In this document: positions 22,708 through 32,525 of the stretch, one piece after another
Position numbering within the stretch: position 1 is the first letter of the stretch
Layout of the letters: every line of letters starts with the position of its first letter
Assembly (NCBI GenBank): GCA_029817715.1
Contig: JARUPY010000089.1
Coordinates: 1,178,001 to 1,242,000 of the forward strand
DNA length: 64,000 bases
DNA from: Melastoma dodecandrum
Taxonomy: Eukaryota > Streptophyta > Magnoliopsida > Myrtales > Melastomataceae
Direction of reading: 5' to 3'
Notes under the pieces: generated by a model
The model's database searches: none
What the model saw: only the letters and a program-made list of their open reading frames with translations
Told to the model about the DNA's origin: nothing
Translations under genes and position numbers: made by a program

Positions 22708-23775
22708 TGAAATTCCCTGAAGGATTCAAAATGCCGGAAGCAAATAATTCAGGTTGTCGAGACCTGTATTCGGTCAAATTATGTAGATCTCTATATGGAA
22801 TGAAACAATCTGGACGTATGTGGTATAAACGTCTCAGTGAATATTTATTGAAAATAGATATCAAAATGATCCAATATGTTCATGTGTGTTTATTAAGAGA
22901 TCTGGATCACAATTTATAATAATTGCAATTTATGTTCACGCTTTGAACATTATTAGAACCGCTGATGAACTGTCTGAAATAGTTGATTATTTCAAGAAAG
23001 AATTTGATATGAAAGATCTCAAGAAAACAAAGTTATGTCCTGGCTTGCAGATTAAGCAATTAGAAAATGAAATTTTCATCCATCAATTGCTTATACATCA
23101 AATGTGTTAAAAAGATTTTATATGGATAAAGCACATCCCTTGAGTAGTCTAATGATCGTGAGATCGCTTGATGTAAATAAAGACCCATTTCAACCTCGAA
23201 TGAATGATGAATGATTGATTGGTCCTGAAGTACCATATCTTAGTGCTATTAGAGCACTAATGTATCTTGCTAGTCATACTAGACCTGATATATCATTTGC
23301 TATAAATTTATTTGCAAGATATAGCTCATCTCCTACAAGGAGACATTGGAATGGGATATAACACATATTTAAATATCTTCGAGGTACAATGGATATGAAT
23401 TTATATTATCCCTATGTTGAATGAAAATTAATATGATATGTAGATGCATGATATTTATCCGATCCTCATAATAGTAAATTTCAATCAGGTTATGTATTCA
23501 CATGTGGTGGTACAACTGTATGTTGAAATCTTTGAAGCGTACTATTACTACCACATCTACTAATCATTATGAGATTATAGCGATTCATGAAGCAAGCCAA
23601 GAATGTGTATGATTGAGATCTGTTATACATCACGTTCGAGAATCTTGTGGTTTACATGTAAATAAGAATGTCCTGACGACATTTTATGAGGATAATGTTG
23701 CTTGCATTGCTCAACTGAAAGGATGATATATCAAAGGCGATAGAACGAAACACATATCACAAAAATTATTTTTCA

Positions 23776-24103
23776 GTCCTTCCGAGGACACCCAAGTGGC
23801 GTAAGGTGGGTGGTGGGTGTTTGGAACCTTGTCATGATTCCTGGTTCGAACCCCACCATGCACACTCCACTTGGATTTACTGTTGGTCCCTTGGGTGATG
23901 ACTAATAAAGCCCAAGAGCCACCCACCTGCTGGTCCTTTGGTCCTCAAATGAAATTGGACGGACGGGGAAGCAGGCTTCAAGTTGAGCCCAGAGGGGGAT
24001 GTAGTGGGGCCGGACCTGAGACTCGCGGGTTTGTTAAAGAGCCTCCGAGCCTCGTTAGAGGGCTCGCAAAATGTAAGTCCACCACAAATCCCGCTGATAT
24101 AAA
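23776..24103 (+). mobile_element. tRNA-derived SINE with 15-bp target duplication
   Basis: A 328-bp insert in the copia RNase H region. It is flanked by exact 15-bp direct repeats AAAAATTATTTTTCA at 23761-23775 and 24104-24118. The 5' part has an RNA polymerase III promoter: box A-like AGTGGCGTAAGGTGGG near 23795-23810 and box B GGTTCGAACC at 23843-23852, about 40-50 bp downstream, the spacing seen in tRNA genes. The 3' end is A-rich (GATATAAAAAA). The rest of the body has no coding capacity. These features define a SINE mobilised by a LINE. It is younger than the copia element it sits in. Confidence 0.87.
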
Positions 24104-24381
24104 AAAAATTATTTTTCATAATCTCCAAAAGAGTGGTGATATTGACATTCAATAAATTTATTCTTCAAATAATCTGAAAAAATTATTTACAAAGGCTTTG
24201 CCTACCATGATCTTTGAAAAGCTAAAATTAGTATGCGTAGACTTGGAGATCTACGATGAGGCTATGAAGAGGGGTAGTAAAAATATTGTACTCTTTTTTT
24301 CTTGATCACGGTTTTTTCCTATAGGATTTTTCGGGTAAAGTTTCTAACGAGGCAATATCATAAGAATTATTCAAGGGACAG

Positions 24382-25220
24382 TATTATGAATATTTGTGAA
24401 TGTCATTATGATTCTGAAAAATAACCATCGAGACTTTTCGCCTGTCAAAACTCTTCATCTACTTAAACGTTTAATCTATCACGACGTTTCTTCTACTCGG
24501 ACGGATTTTGTAATTCAGGTGTAACAATACTTTAAAAAGGCAAAATATCAATTTATGGCCTCAAGTTTGAGCCAACTTTCTGTTTTGTCATTAACTTAGT
24601 TTGTTATATAATTTTGTCCCCAACTTTTGTTTTTATTTTGATTTTGGCCAATCTTGAATTTTATCGTGCGTAAGCCAAACAGACCTTAATAGACAATTTT
24701 CATTTATCGACTAAAAAGGAAAAAAAAAAAATTCAAAAAATAGGAAATAATATTGAAACCTTTCATTTGTATTTTTTTTATAAAATTTTGATGGACAAAT
24801 CAAGTAAATTGGAAGCAGAAGTTAACGATAATTGCTGATGTTGTTAAAAAATATGAAAAATCAATGAAGGTCGGATGGTGTTCTATTAGGGGGTGACTAC
24901 TACGGATAAAGTAAATTATGTGACGAACGAATGAGAGGTCGAAACTCAACTATTATAAGACACGGGTCAGAATATATTAAGGCATTGTTTGGCTTTCGCT
25001 AAAAGAAATTCATGATTGGCCAAAATAAATATAAAAATAAAAGTTGGTGACAAAATTATATAACAAACTAAGTTAATGACAAAACAGAAAGTTAACTCAA
25101 AGTTGATGCCATAAACGCATATTTTACCCTTTTAAATTCAATAAGAAAATCTCCGTATATCCCTTCACATTGTCTTCTCTAATTCTTCTCTTTCCTTTTT
25201 CCATTCTTAGTTTTATAACA
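24382..25220 (+). repeat. Right LTR of the copia element, split by a TIR element
   Basis: LTR sequence covers 24382-24536 and 25132-25220, with the TIR element between. Comparison with the left LTR, which is uninterrupted at this place, shows the pre-insertion sequence directly. Confidence 0.85.
24537..25131. mobile_element. MITE-like TIR element nested in the copia LTR
   Basis: About 595 bp with inverted arms of about 150 bp. Both arms carry AACTTTCTGTTTTGTCATTA, TTAGTTTGTTATATAATTTT and GCCAAACA in inverse orientation. Flanks CTTTAAAA (24530-24537) and CTTTTAAA (25129-25136) are a probable imperfect target duplication of 8-9 bp. There is no coding capacity. It is a younger member of the family at 17820-19010. 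Long arms and duplication size fit a non-autonomous Mutator-like element. Confidence 0.8.
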
Positions 25221-25419
25221 TGGGCGACTTTGTTCGTGGGGGGAGCAGAGCACCTTTTCAAACAAAGGAAAAGGTTATTTGAAGAGAGTCCCGCATGCGA
25301 ATCCACCCCACCATCGGAAAATTCATTTTCTTTTCTTCATACATAATAAATTGGGGTCGGAATCCCACCTTCAATTTCAATCACTGGTAGCACCTCGGGC
25401 ATCGGCGACGGCGACGGCG

Positions 25420-25923
25420 ATGGGGCAGGATATGACGCTGGTTTTCACCTACGGAACCCTCAAAAAGGGTTTCCCAAATCACGTCCTCCTCCGCCGCCTC
25501 ATCGACTCCGGCGACGCTCGCTTCCTCGGGGGATGCCGCACCATCCACCCTTACCCCCTCGTCTGCGGCCCCTTCAGGGTCCCCTTCCTCCTCCACCTCC
25601 CCGGCTCCGGCCATCGCGTCGGCGGCGAGCTCTACTCCGTCTCCCCCCACGCCCTCTCCCTCCTCGACGACCTCGAGGGCACCTCCCTCGGCCACTACCA
25701 GAGGCTACCCCTCCTCGTCGACCGGCCCGCCGATGACTCTCCCCCGACCGCTGCCCAGGCCTACTTCGCTCACCCCTCCTACGCCTCCGACTTGTGGAAG
25801 AAGAGCGGCAACAAGGTTTCCACCGATTATACCTCCGTGGAGGCCACGGGCTACGTCAGGCGTGCTGATCGGCCCCCCAACGTGTCTTTCCTCGACCACA
25901 TTCGATCATTCCTGGCTTCCTGA
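25420..25923 (+). CDS. AIG2-like gamma-glutamylcyclotransferase family protein
   Basis: Single exon, 167 aa. The substrate-binding loop VFTYGTLKKGFPNH is at residues about 7-20. GGELYSVSPHALSLLDDLEG holds the conserved acidic residues, including the likely catalytic Glu. The tail has YFAHPSY and FLDHIRSF. Relatives (GGACT/AIG2-like, Arabidopsis At3g02910) cyclise gamma-glutamyl amines or peptides and release 5-oxoproline. The exact substrate is unknown in plants. The start at 25420 (MGQDMTLVF) is preferred to an in-frame ATG at 25279 because the family motif begins about ten residues in. The 25279-25419 extension looks like leader sequence. A retrotransposon LTR ends 199 bp upstream and so lies in the promoter. 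Confidence 0.9.
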   Translation: MGQDMTLVFTYGTLKKGFPNHVLLRRLIDSGDARFLGGCRTIHPYPLVCGPFRVPFLLHLPGSGHRVGGELYSVSPHALSLLDDLEGTSLGHYQRLPLLVDRPADDSPPTAAQAYFAHPSYASDLWKKSGNKVSTDYTSVEATGYVRRADRPPNVSFLDHIRSFLAS

Positions 25924-26183
25924 TCTGTCTCCTCCTTTTGACTATTGAATGTGTCCCACATCAAACTCGTATTGTTATGTGGAAAGGGAATGAGAGGCTT
26001 TTAGAAAGGGATTGGAAATCCATGTGTTCTTCTGAATCTTCTTGTTTAGCTCTGCAATTCAGCAATCGCATGGACAACTGGTAAAAAAAACTGTGTATTT
26101 GGATCACTTCCTGAACCGAAACTGAAGCCCAACACGTTGGTATCAAAGTAATCGTGCCGAAGCACAGGAAGTCTTCAGCCGGC

Positions 26184-26973
26184 TTACATTGTTGTTTCAA
26201 CTTCCGGATCAGTCTCCACTGGGAGATCAGGCGAGAAGAGACATTGTCGATGGCCAAATTCAGCTGGCTGAGCTGATCTTATCATTCAAGGTCTGCCTGG
26301 TCTTCTGCTTTTTTATATAAGAAGATAAAGAAAATATGGTTGCCGCGGCTCGTGGTGTGCTCGTAAGACCCAACAGAACACAGCCTTTGGACAAAGTGGA
26401 TGGTTGAAATCCTACCTCCAAGCCATCTTCGTAGTAAATAGGCCGTTAAACTGACAAATCATAGCATCAGGGGGCAATCAGAGTCTCAGGCGACGATTAC
26501 ACGACGCCATGAACCATCAAATAACCACAGTTATGATAGTCGAAAGACAGGGCAAAATGAAATTTCACCTGCGGAGCGAAAACATAAGCCAGCGTGCCAA
26601 AGATGGCACCGCCAAGAATAAAGCAGGCGACAAAATCGCTACTGCTGCCTCTGCCGCCATCGCTGTGTCCACCGTTTGCAACAGGAAGAGTCACGAAATC
26701 GAACACATAAAAAGCGACCGGAGTAAAAACTAGAATCAATGACCGGCCGAAGCCAAAGAAACCAGGCTAAATCGTGTCAGATCTTCAGTCAGCTCAGCAA
26801 AAGGATTAAACCAACAAGCTACAGTAGATGAGGAGCTCGAGCAAACAGATGAATCAAACTAGCAGTAATTTTAAGCAGATACAGGGTAGACATACTCTGT
26901 ACTCGGTGAGCACGTAGAATCTGGCTCGGTTCCTCAATTTATTGGCCAACTCAAGGGAATTGAGCTTGGCCAT
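26184..26973 (-). pseudogene. Small membrane-protein gene (At3g02900/At5g16660 type), 3' half broken
   Basis: Exon 1 (26973-26896) encodes MAKLNSLELANKLRNRARFY and six more residues. Exon 2 (26766-26569) encodes PGFFGFGRSLILVFTPVAFY, then TLPVANGG, and a second hydrophobic stretch ending AYVFAPQ, with good splice sites. The family then continues with segments like RPIYYEDGLE (26416-26450), KTRQTLNDKIS (upper part of 26184-26304), QLNLAIDNVSSRL and PVETDPEVETTM. Here all four pieces are present but in different frames. One base is missing just before RPIYY, there is a gain of about 5 bases after KIS, and another indel before PVETD. The result would be an early stop. Either the gene is decaying or the assembly has errors here. 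The family is an uncharacterised, probably plastid, two-segment membrane protein. Confidence 0.62.
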
Positions 26974-27389
26974 CCTGCACCTACCAAGGAGCGAAGAGAG
27001 CAAAAGCCCGGTCAGAGGCGCGCCCTCCTTGGCGAGGGGGTTGAGATCCGGTTCTTCTCCAAGGAATTAAATAATACTGCAAGGAAAGGGATTAGGTAGG
27101 ACCGGCAAGTGGAATTATTTCACCGGTGGCCGCTGAGAGGGAGGATAAAGCGGAGAAACTCGTCGTCGTCGTCTGTCCCTGCAGCTGATGAGCCGACACG
27201 GAAGTTTTTTGAGCCTTGGGTGATTTTTCTTTTTCTCTTTAAATATTTCAGCGAATAATTGATTATTTCTCTTTGGAGTAATGGAATAGTTCAGTGCAAG
27301 AAGGTTAAATCTGCACAATCTATTTAAGCCGTTGATTCAACTGAAAAATTTTTCAGTTATTCCTCACATATATAAATCGTATACAATAT

Positions 27390-28505
27390 TATTGACATAG
27401 TAAATAATTTTGGGCCTGGGCTTAGAGCCCAGAAATCATCACACTGCCTAAGGACGAAGTCGCCCAGGCCGACTCATGACAAAGTCGACTGGGCTAACTC
27501 AGAACGATGTCGTCCAGGTCGACTCATAATGAAGTCGACTGGGTTAACTCATGACGAAGTCATCCAAGTCGACTCATGACGAGGTCAGTTGGGATAACTC
27601 ATGATGAAGTCGACCCACAATGGAGTTACTGAAGACGATTTATAGAGTCGACTAGGTCAACTCACCACTAAGATATGACTACCAATATGACCCAATAGTA
27701 GCTAGGTCTACTTATAGGGTCAAGTCGACATTACCCTGAACAAAGGCAAGCAACCAAAGCCCGTGCAAACAAAGCAAGTCGACGAGATGGGAATAAATTT
27801 ATTTATTCCTAAAGTCACGATTATTAAGAATCGTAGCCGATTCTAATTTTCAGGAACGTGATCCCGTATCTCATGAGGGGTTGTTGGGACACTCCCACGA
27901 TACTAGGAATCACGATCCATGACACGATCTATAACAAGATCCACTCGTTACGTGTTAGACACGTACGAGCTCTCTATAAATAGCAAAGGAGTTTCCAAAG
28001 ACAAAGACACGACCATACACAGCCAAAACCCTGAAGTTTGATCGTCAACCTTAGGAATTAGATGCCCTGACCCGGCTTAGAGGTCAACTATCCTTCCACC
28101 GACAGAGTGAGCTCGTAGGGCCTTTGCCGCCAATCCTCCGCCAGCGACTCCACCGGCGAAGTGAGCTCGTAGGGCCTTCGTCACAACTCTCCGCCAGCGA
28201 CCACCTCCGACGAAGCGAGCTTCCAAGGCCTTCGTCACGACCTCCCGCCAGCGATCACCACAGACGGAGCGAGCTTCCAAGGCCTTCGTCACAATTCTCC
28301 GCCGCTACAAGATCCCGCATCGTCACCACCGTTTCCCTTTTTTCCCTTTTAATGGCTGTAAGCCCTTTTCTTTTAATTCTCTAAAGATTGTAAGACTTGC
28401 ATTATTTCCGTATAAATTAGTGCATCTTCTTACTGGCGACCACAATATAACTACTGTGAGTCCTTTGCCAAATATTTTCAACGTGATCCGTTTCGTGCGC
28501 GAACA
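27390..28505 (+). repeat. 5' LTR of the gypsy element
   Basis: 1116 bp, starting TATTGACATAG (the 3' copy keeps the standard TG start) and ending GCGCGAACA. TATA box TATAAATA at 27975-27982. The first 200 bp hold about three imperfect units of roughly 50 bp rich in GTCGAC (27452-27610). The part after the TATA box holds four 54-bp units. Confidence 0.95.
28107..28310 (+). repeat. Tandem 54-bp repeats in the LTR leader region
   Basis: Units begin at 28107, 28161, 28215 and 28269 (last one partial): GTGAGCTCGTAGGGCC or GCGAGCTTCCAAGGCC followed by a CTCCGCCAGCGA-type segment. Units 1-2 and 3-4 form two subtypes. The same array is in the 3' LTR at about 40183-40386. Since it lies about 130 bp after the TATA box, it should be in the transcribed leader. 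Confidence 0.85.
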
Positions 28506-28511
28506 CGTTTT

Positions 28512-28529
28512 TGGCGACCACAGTGGGAG
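28512..28529 (+). other. Probable primer binding site of the gypsy element
   Basis: TGGCGACCACAGTGGGAG begins 6 bp after the LTR end. TGGC at this distance is typical for a tRNA 3'-end complement. I cannot tell which tRNA. Confidence 0.55.
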
Positions 28530-28548
28530 TACGTTGGAAAAAAAAAGA

Positions 28549-30233
28549 ATGCCGAGAAATACTCGAAGCCGTGAGTCTCAGAATCCCTTAGATGGGGAAA
28601 ACCAGGAACTCCCTCCGGGAATGGACTTGCCAGCGCCGGCCCTAGGAGGCCAGGTAGCTACAAACCAGTCAGAACTTCCTCCGGGAATGGACTTGCCAGC
28701 GCGGCCCTAGGAGGCAAGGCAGCTACAAACCAGTCCACCTTTGATTCACATACCCCATCTGCATTTATTTCAAGACGGGAGTTCCACAAGGAACTGGGAG
28801 ATGTGCGTCAGGAGTTGTCTACTATGAAGGATATTCTAATAGATGTCCAAACACTAATAGGGCGTCTTTCTGGCCCGAGAAACGAGGAAAGAGTAAGACC
28901 TCATATGAGAGAAGCCCCCTTTAGGGAGTCTACGTTCATGACAGACGCTCGACGGACTGCTCAAGGGCCACGTAACGTGACTTTTGAGCAATCTGAGATA
29001 AGGACGAATACTCTTTTCGAACCCGGGAATCTGTTCCCCCCTGGTCGACCCTCTTCTTAACGTAATCGACCAACGAATACGTATTGGAATGAGGCAGAGG
29101 ATTTTCAAGAGGAAACAGATCGAGGGGAGGATTTTATTCCGTCTCGTCGCCCTTGAAAAGAACCTGTAATCGACGCGACTGGAGACCCCTATGAGCTCGG
29201 ATCCCGAGGTGGAAACTTTCGGGAGGAACCTTCTTTCTACATGAGGAATCCAGCGAATCAGGCAATGGGGGAAAGATCTCCATACAGCCCGATAAGGTCG
29301 ACTCGACCCCCAGCGCAGGTCCCAGTAGACGGTGTACCCCCAGACTTGAGGGAGGCCATAACTCAGGTTATAGAGCAAGTCGTCCCCGGAATAGCTCGGC
29401 GAGACGATCTCTGTTTGTACAGGTCTCCCTATCCTGCATATGTCGACAGGGATTTCCCTTTACCTAGAGGTTATAAGGTGCCCGACTTTACTCGTTTTTC
29501 GGGTGAAGATGAAATGACCCCACTCGAGCACGTCGCTCGCTTCACTCACCAACTTGGTGAGACGGCTGGGAACGACTTTTGGAAACTAAAGCTCTTCCCT
29601 AACTCGTTAACAGGAGATGCCTTTACTTGGTACGCGAGTTTGCCGCCAGGGTCAGTAGCCTCGTGGACTCAGATGCAGTCTATGTTCGTTAAAACCTTTG
29701 CTCGACTGGACACCCCCATGTCGATGTTTGAAGTAATGCGCCTTAAACAGGCTAACGGAGAACACCCGGGGCAGTTTCTAATGAAACTTAGGAAGGCCCT
29801 ACTACTGTGTACACCCCCCATACCGGAGAAGGATCAGTTACTTCTCGCATTAAATGCGTTGACTATCCCGTTCCGAAAAAAGCTGCAGGGCGAGCGCTTT
29901 GCTGACCTGTATGACTTAGCAAGGAGGGCTACTGAGTATTATCAGCTCCTTACAGAGGAAGCTCAGCTGACTCGAGCCTACCAAGTCGACACTTATGAAG
30001 TCGACGTGGCGGAATTTGTCAAGGGGGAGTCGACTATATGCGATCCCCTGACCAAGAAGAATTCCAAAGCTAAAGCATCCCAAAAGAATGCCGAGGAAAG
30101 AAAATATTCTTTCGACACGGATAAAGTCGACGCTATATTCGACTGGCTATATCAAAGGAAAAGGATTAGGCTTAAGCCCGGCCATCGAGTCCCTCAGACA
30201 GAGAGGGAAAAGAATAGGAATTACTGCAAGTGA
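28549..30233 (+). pseudogene. Gag region of the gypsy element, disrupted
   Basis: The likely start is ATG at 28549 (MPRNTRSRES). A tandem duplication of about 66 bp (28607-28737) shifts the frame and produces an early stop. The frame that follows (28803 onward) has stops at 29058 and about 29154. The main retrotransposon-gag domain is in 29241-30233: PDFTRFSGEDEMTPLEHVAR, then LTGDAFTWYASLPPGS, and LKQANGEHPGQFLMKLRKA. A TGA at 30231 cuts the frame just inside a Cys/His-rich nucleocapsid-like segment. The downstream protease frame is in the same register, so this stop separates what was one gag-pro frame. Confidence 0.88.
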
Positions 30234-30266
30234 CATGGGTCCTTCACCCATGCTACCAAAGACTGT

Positions 30267-32525
30267 TTGTCCTTTAGAAATATCATCCAGGATTTAATAG
30301 AGTCTAAAGAGCTCCATTTTCCCGAGGTCGATGAAGTCGCCGTGGTGGATGATAATCTATTTGGGGATGAAGTCGCCATTCATACGTTCGACATATTTGA
30401 TACTGAGGTTAATCTCTTAGAAGTTATTAACGACTCTGCTATACCCTCGCAGGACTTACAAGCAACCGGCGAAACTTTGGTGGCTAATGCTCTGATGAAG
30501 CGACTGGCTGAGCGTGGGGTCTTCATATTGCCCAAAGGAAGGGAGAAGTGGCTATGCCACTGGCACTTGAACGACACTCATACTACAGATCAGTGCCACA
30601 CGTTCAAGAAATACCTACTGGACAGCAAGACGGAGGGATGGTACGACTTGACCCCGTTTGAGGAAGCAGCAATGTCGCTGAACACTTCCCGAGGATCTTC
30701 TCACGCCCTCAAAAGCCCTCCTAGCGCAGATCGTCGATTAACCTTGCGAGGAGGAAGAGGAGGTCCCCAGGGTCACAAGGGGAATGGAGAGACAGTCGCC
30801 CGAGGAACAGAACGCCCGGCACGGCGACTGGAGTTCATAGACTCGTCTGGCCAAAGGGTCATCAAACAGGGATACACTAGAACTACCCCTGTCAAGGAGA
30901 TTAGACCGGTAGAGGAGCATAAGGAAGCGGACCAACCTCAGCAGGCCGTGAATCGCAGGCCCCGCTACGCGTCGCAGACAGTTGATCCTCAGGAACTGCG
31001 GAGGGGGCCACCTATTGCCCAATTCCTGGACGAAAAGCTGCTGTGCCAAAAGTGCAAGCTGATCGCTCACAACCGTATACTCATCACCCAGCTCTGCACA
31101 GCATGCTGCGTTAACTACTTCTTGCGGCTCGTCGACTTATCCGCAAAAGGGGAGATGCTGGTGAAGGCAGTCCGTCCGGAGGGCTCAGGTAATTCGAACC
31201 CTAACAAGCCCTCTTCGAATAGGCCAGCAGATAACCCTGTGCAGGTAGGATATGACCCAGCCGACGGAAGGTTTGTGGAGGTAAGTCGACTTCCTTTTGG
31301 TTCTAAGAAACCAAGGTTCGTCAAAGCACTTAACCCTTCGTCTCAATGGCAGAAGGCGGAAAGGAAGGTTACGCTTCCCATAAGGGCTCAAAAGAGAAAA
31401 GAAAGGCGTCTAAGTCACGCCCAGAAGAAACCAAGAGTGATCCCTGTGATGCCACCCTTTGGCGGGAACCATGCCACAGGGAAACAAGTCGCAGAGCCCG
31501 AGCGAGTCGAGTCTACTGACTACTCGGAAGACCCAGGCTCGAGCTTTGACTACACTCCTCTACGAGGAGATAAGCCCTGCGACTTCAACGCAGAGCAAGG
31601 GCCCCTCGTGAGCTGTAACGCTCTTACCCTCCCTGCGGAGTTCGCCTGCAACGACAAGTCGGAGGCACCGGAAGGTAAAACTCTCGACTTTAAAGTCATT
31701 ACATTTCCTTCTGGCTTCCCTCTGCACTGGTTGAGGAAACCATCAGACCGCATGAAACAGTATATGCATTCGCTGTATATCTCAGCCACCTTTGATGGTG
31801 TCTTAGTGGGCCGAGTCTTAATAGACAATGGCGCCACTGTCAATGTTCTTCCCCTTGCCAAGTTTAGATTACTTGGGTACAAGCCTAGCGAGTTGGTGCG
31901 AACAGACGTAGCTGTAAGTGGCTTTAATGGGAGAAAATCCGAGTGCCTGGGCATATGCTCCGTACGCCTAGGCGTCGGGAGACACGAGCAGGAAACTGCT
32001 TTCTTTGTAATCGATATAGCCCCTTCATTTAATGCGCTTTTAGGACGCGATTGGCTTCATAAGGCCGCCGCGATTCCATCTACTTTGCATAGGGAGTTAA
32101 TTTTATGGCTTGACTCCGAGATAGAAATCGTTAAGGCTGATGAATACTCCTGTTGTGACAAGGGTATTTTGCATACAGAGACGTGTAAGACAATCAAGGA
32201 CCTTACTTTGGATCAGCGCTACAAGCTGGGAGACCCCACAGTCGGACCCCTAGGTGAACCTTCTGGGAAGTTCGACTTCATCGTGAGCTATGGCACCTCT
32301 CACCCCAAGCCTGACGAAGGACCGATTGTGCCAACAGGATGGGGGCCCGACTTCACAGACAAGGACATAGATGAGGTCCTGCAAGAAGTAGTCACGACCA
32401 AGGATGAAGGCGAGACGAACAACAGCCCAAGCGGCAACAAGGGAGAAGCGCCTAAGAGCCAGGAGAGCACTGCGACGGAGTTGGAGCCCGATAGACTCCT
32501 ACACGAAGGGATGTATGGACAGTAA
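30267..32525 (+). CDS. Gypsy element: gag C-terminus and aspartic protease
   Basis: 752 codons in the same frame as the upstream gag piece. Several Cys/His segments (WLCHWHLNDTHTTDQCH near residue 92; LCQKCKLIAHN near residue 258) are followed by a basic linker. The retropepsin domain near residue 519 has the active-site motif IDNGATVNVLP and the second conserved turn ALLGRDWL. It would cut the polyprotein. There is no proper start codon of its own; it depended on the broken gag frame. It overlaps pol by 122 bp in another frame. Confidence 0.85.
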   Translation: MSFRNIIQDLIESKELHFPEVDEVAVVDDNLFGDEVAIHTFDIFDTEVNLLEVINDSAIPSQDLQATGETLVANALMKRLAERGVFILPKGREKWLCHWHLNDTHTTDQCHTFKKYLLDSKTEGWYDLTPFEEAAMSLNTSRGSSHALKSPPSADRRLTLRGGRGGPQGHKGNGETVARGTERPARRLEFIDSSGQRVIKQGYTRTTPVKEIRPVEEHKEADQPQQAVNRRPRYASQTVDPQELRRGPPIAQFLDEKLLCQKCKLIAHNRILITQLCTACCVNYFLRLVDLSAKGEMLVKAVRPEGSGNSNPNKPSSNRPADNPVQVGYDPADGRFVEVSRLPFGSKKPRFVKALNPSSQWQKAERKVTLPIRAQKRKERRLSHAQKKPRVIPVMPPFGGNHATGKQVAEPERVESTDYSEDPGSSFDYTPLRGDKPCDFNAEQGPLVSCNALTLPAEFACNDKSEAPEGKTLDFKVITFPSGFPLHWLRKPSDRMKQYMHSLYISATFDGVLVGRVLIDNGATVNVLPLAKFRLLGYKPSELVRTDVAVSGFNGRKSECLGICSVRLGVGRHEQETAFFVIDIAPSFNALLGRDWLHKAAAIPSTLHRELILWLDSEIEIVKADEYSCCDKGILHTETCKTIKDLTLDQRYKLGDPTVGPLGEPSGKFDFIVSYGTSHPKPDEGPIVPTGWGPDFTDKDIDEVLQEVVTTKDEGETNNSPSGNKGEAPKSQESTATELEPDRLLHEGMYGQ

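Larger units (their letters stand above)
20980..24280 (+). pseudogene. Copia polyprotein remnant (integrase, reverse transcriptase, RNase H)
   Basis: Frames are broken throughout. 21061-21480 reads like a copia integrase core (VLIDASTRWSHVCLLSTRN, IYLDNAEKFT, AHLHTQNGLTES). 22653-22870 reads like reverse transcriptase (YLYGSLENDIYMKFPEGF, LCRSLYGMKQSGRMWYKRL). 22915-23090 continues through the catalytic region, where the expected Tyr-Val-Asp-Asp is altered to YVHA, so it is catalytically dead. 23140-23760 matches the RNase H region, and the terminal piece after the SINE ends near LFTKALPTMIFEKLKL. Two tandem duplications (56 bp and 37 bp units) also shift the frame. Confidence 0.85.
19712..25220 (+). 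mobile_element. Decayed Ty1/copia LTR retrotransposon with nested insertions
   Basis: The left LTR is 19712-19979. The right LTR is 24382-25220, split by a TIR element at 24537-25131. Both LTRs start TATTATGAATATTTGTGAATG and end TTTTATAACA. The base quintets outside are GGGGC on the left and TGGGC on the right, a one-mismatch target duplication. Directly after the left LTR, TGTTATCAACACGAAG resembles the initiator-Met tRNA primer site of plant copia elements. Integrase, reverse transcriptase and RNase H remnants follow in copia order, all broken. A SINE is nested at 23776-24103. The right LTR ends 199 bp before the start codon of the cyclotransferase gene. Confidence 0.88.

Noticed and set aside
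23790..23860. Possible functional tRNA gene
   Set aside because: It has box A- and box B-like motifs but no complete cloverleaf, and it is the head of a SINE with target duplications.
25279..25419. N-terminal extension of the cyclotransferase as a transit peptide
   Set aside because: The family normally starts at the downstream Met and the extension resembles an untranslated leader. A minor longer form cannot be fully excluded.
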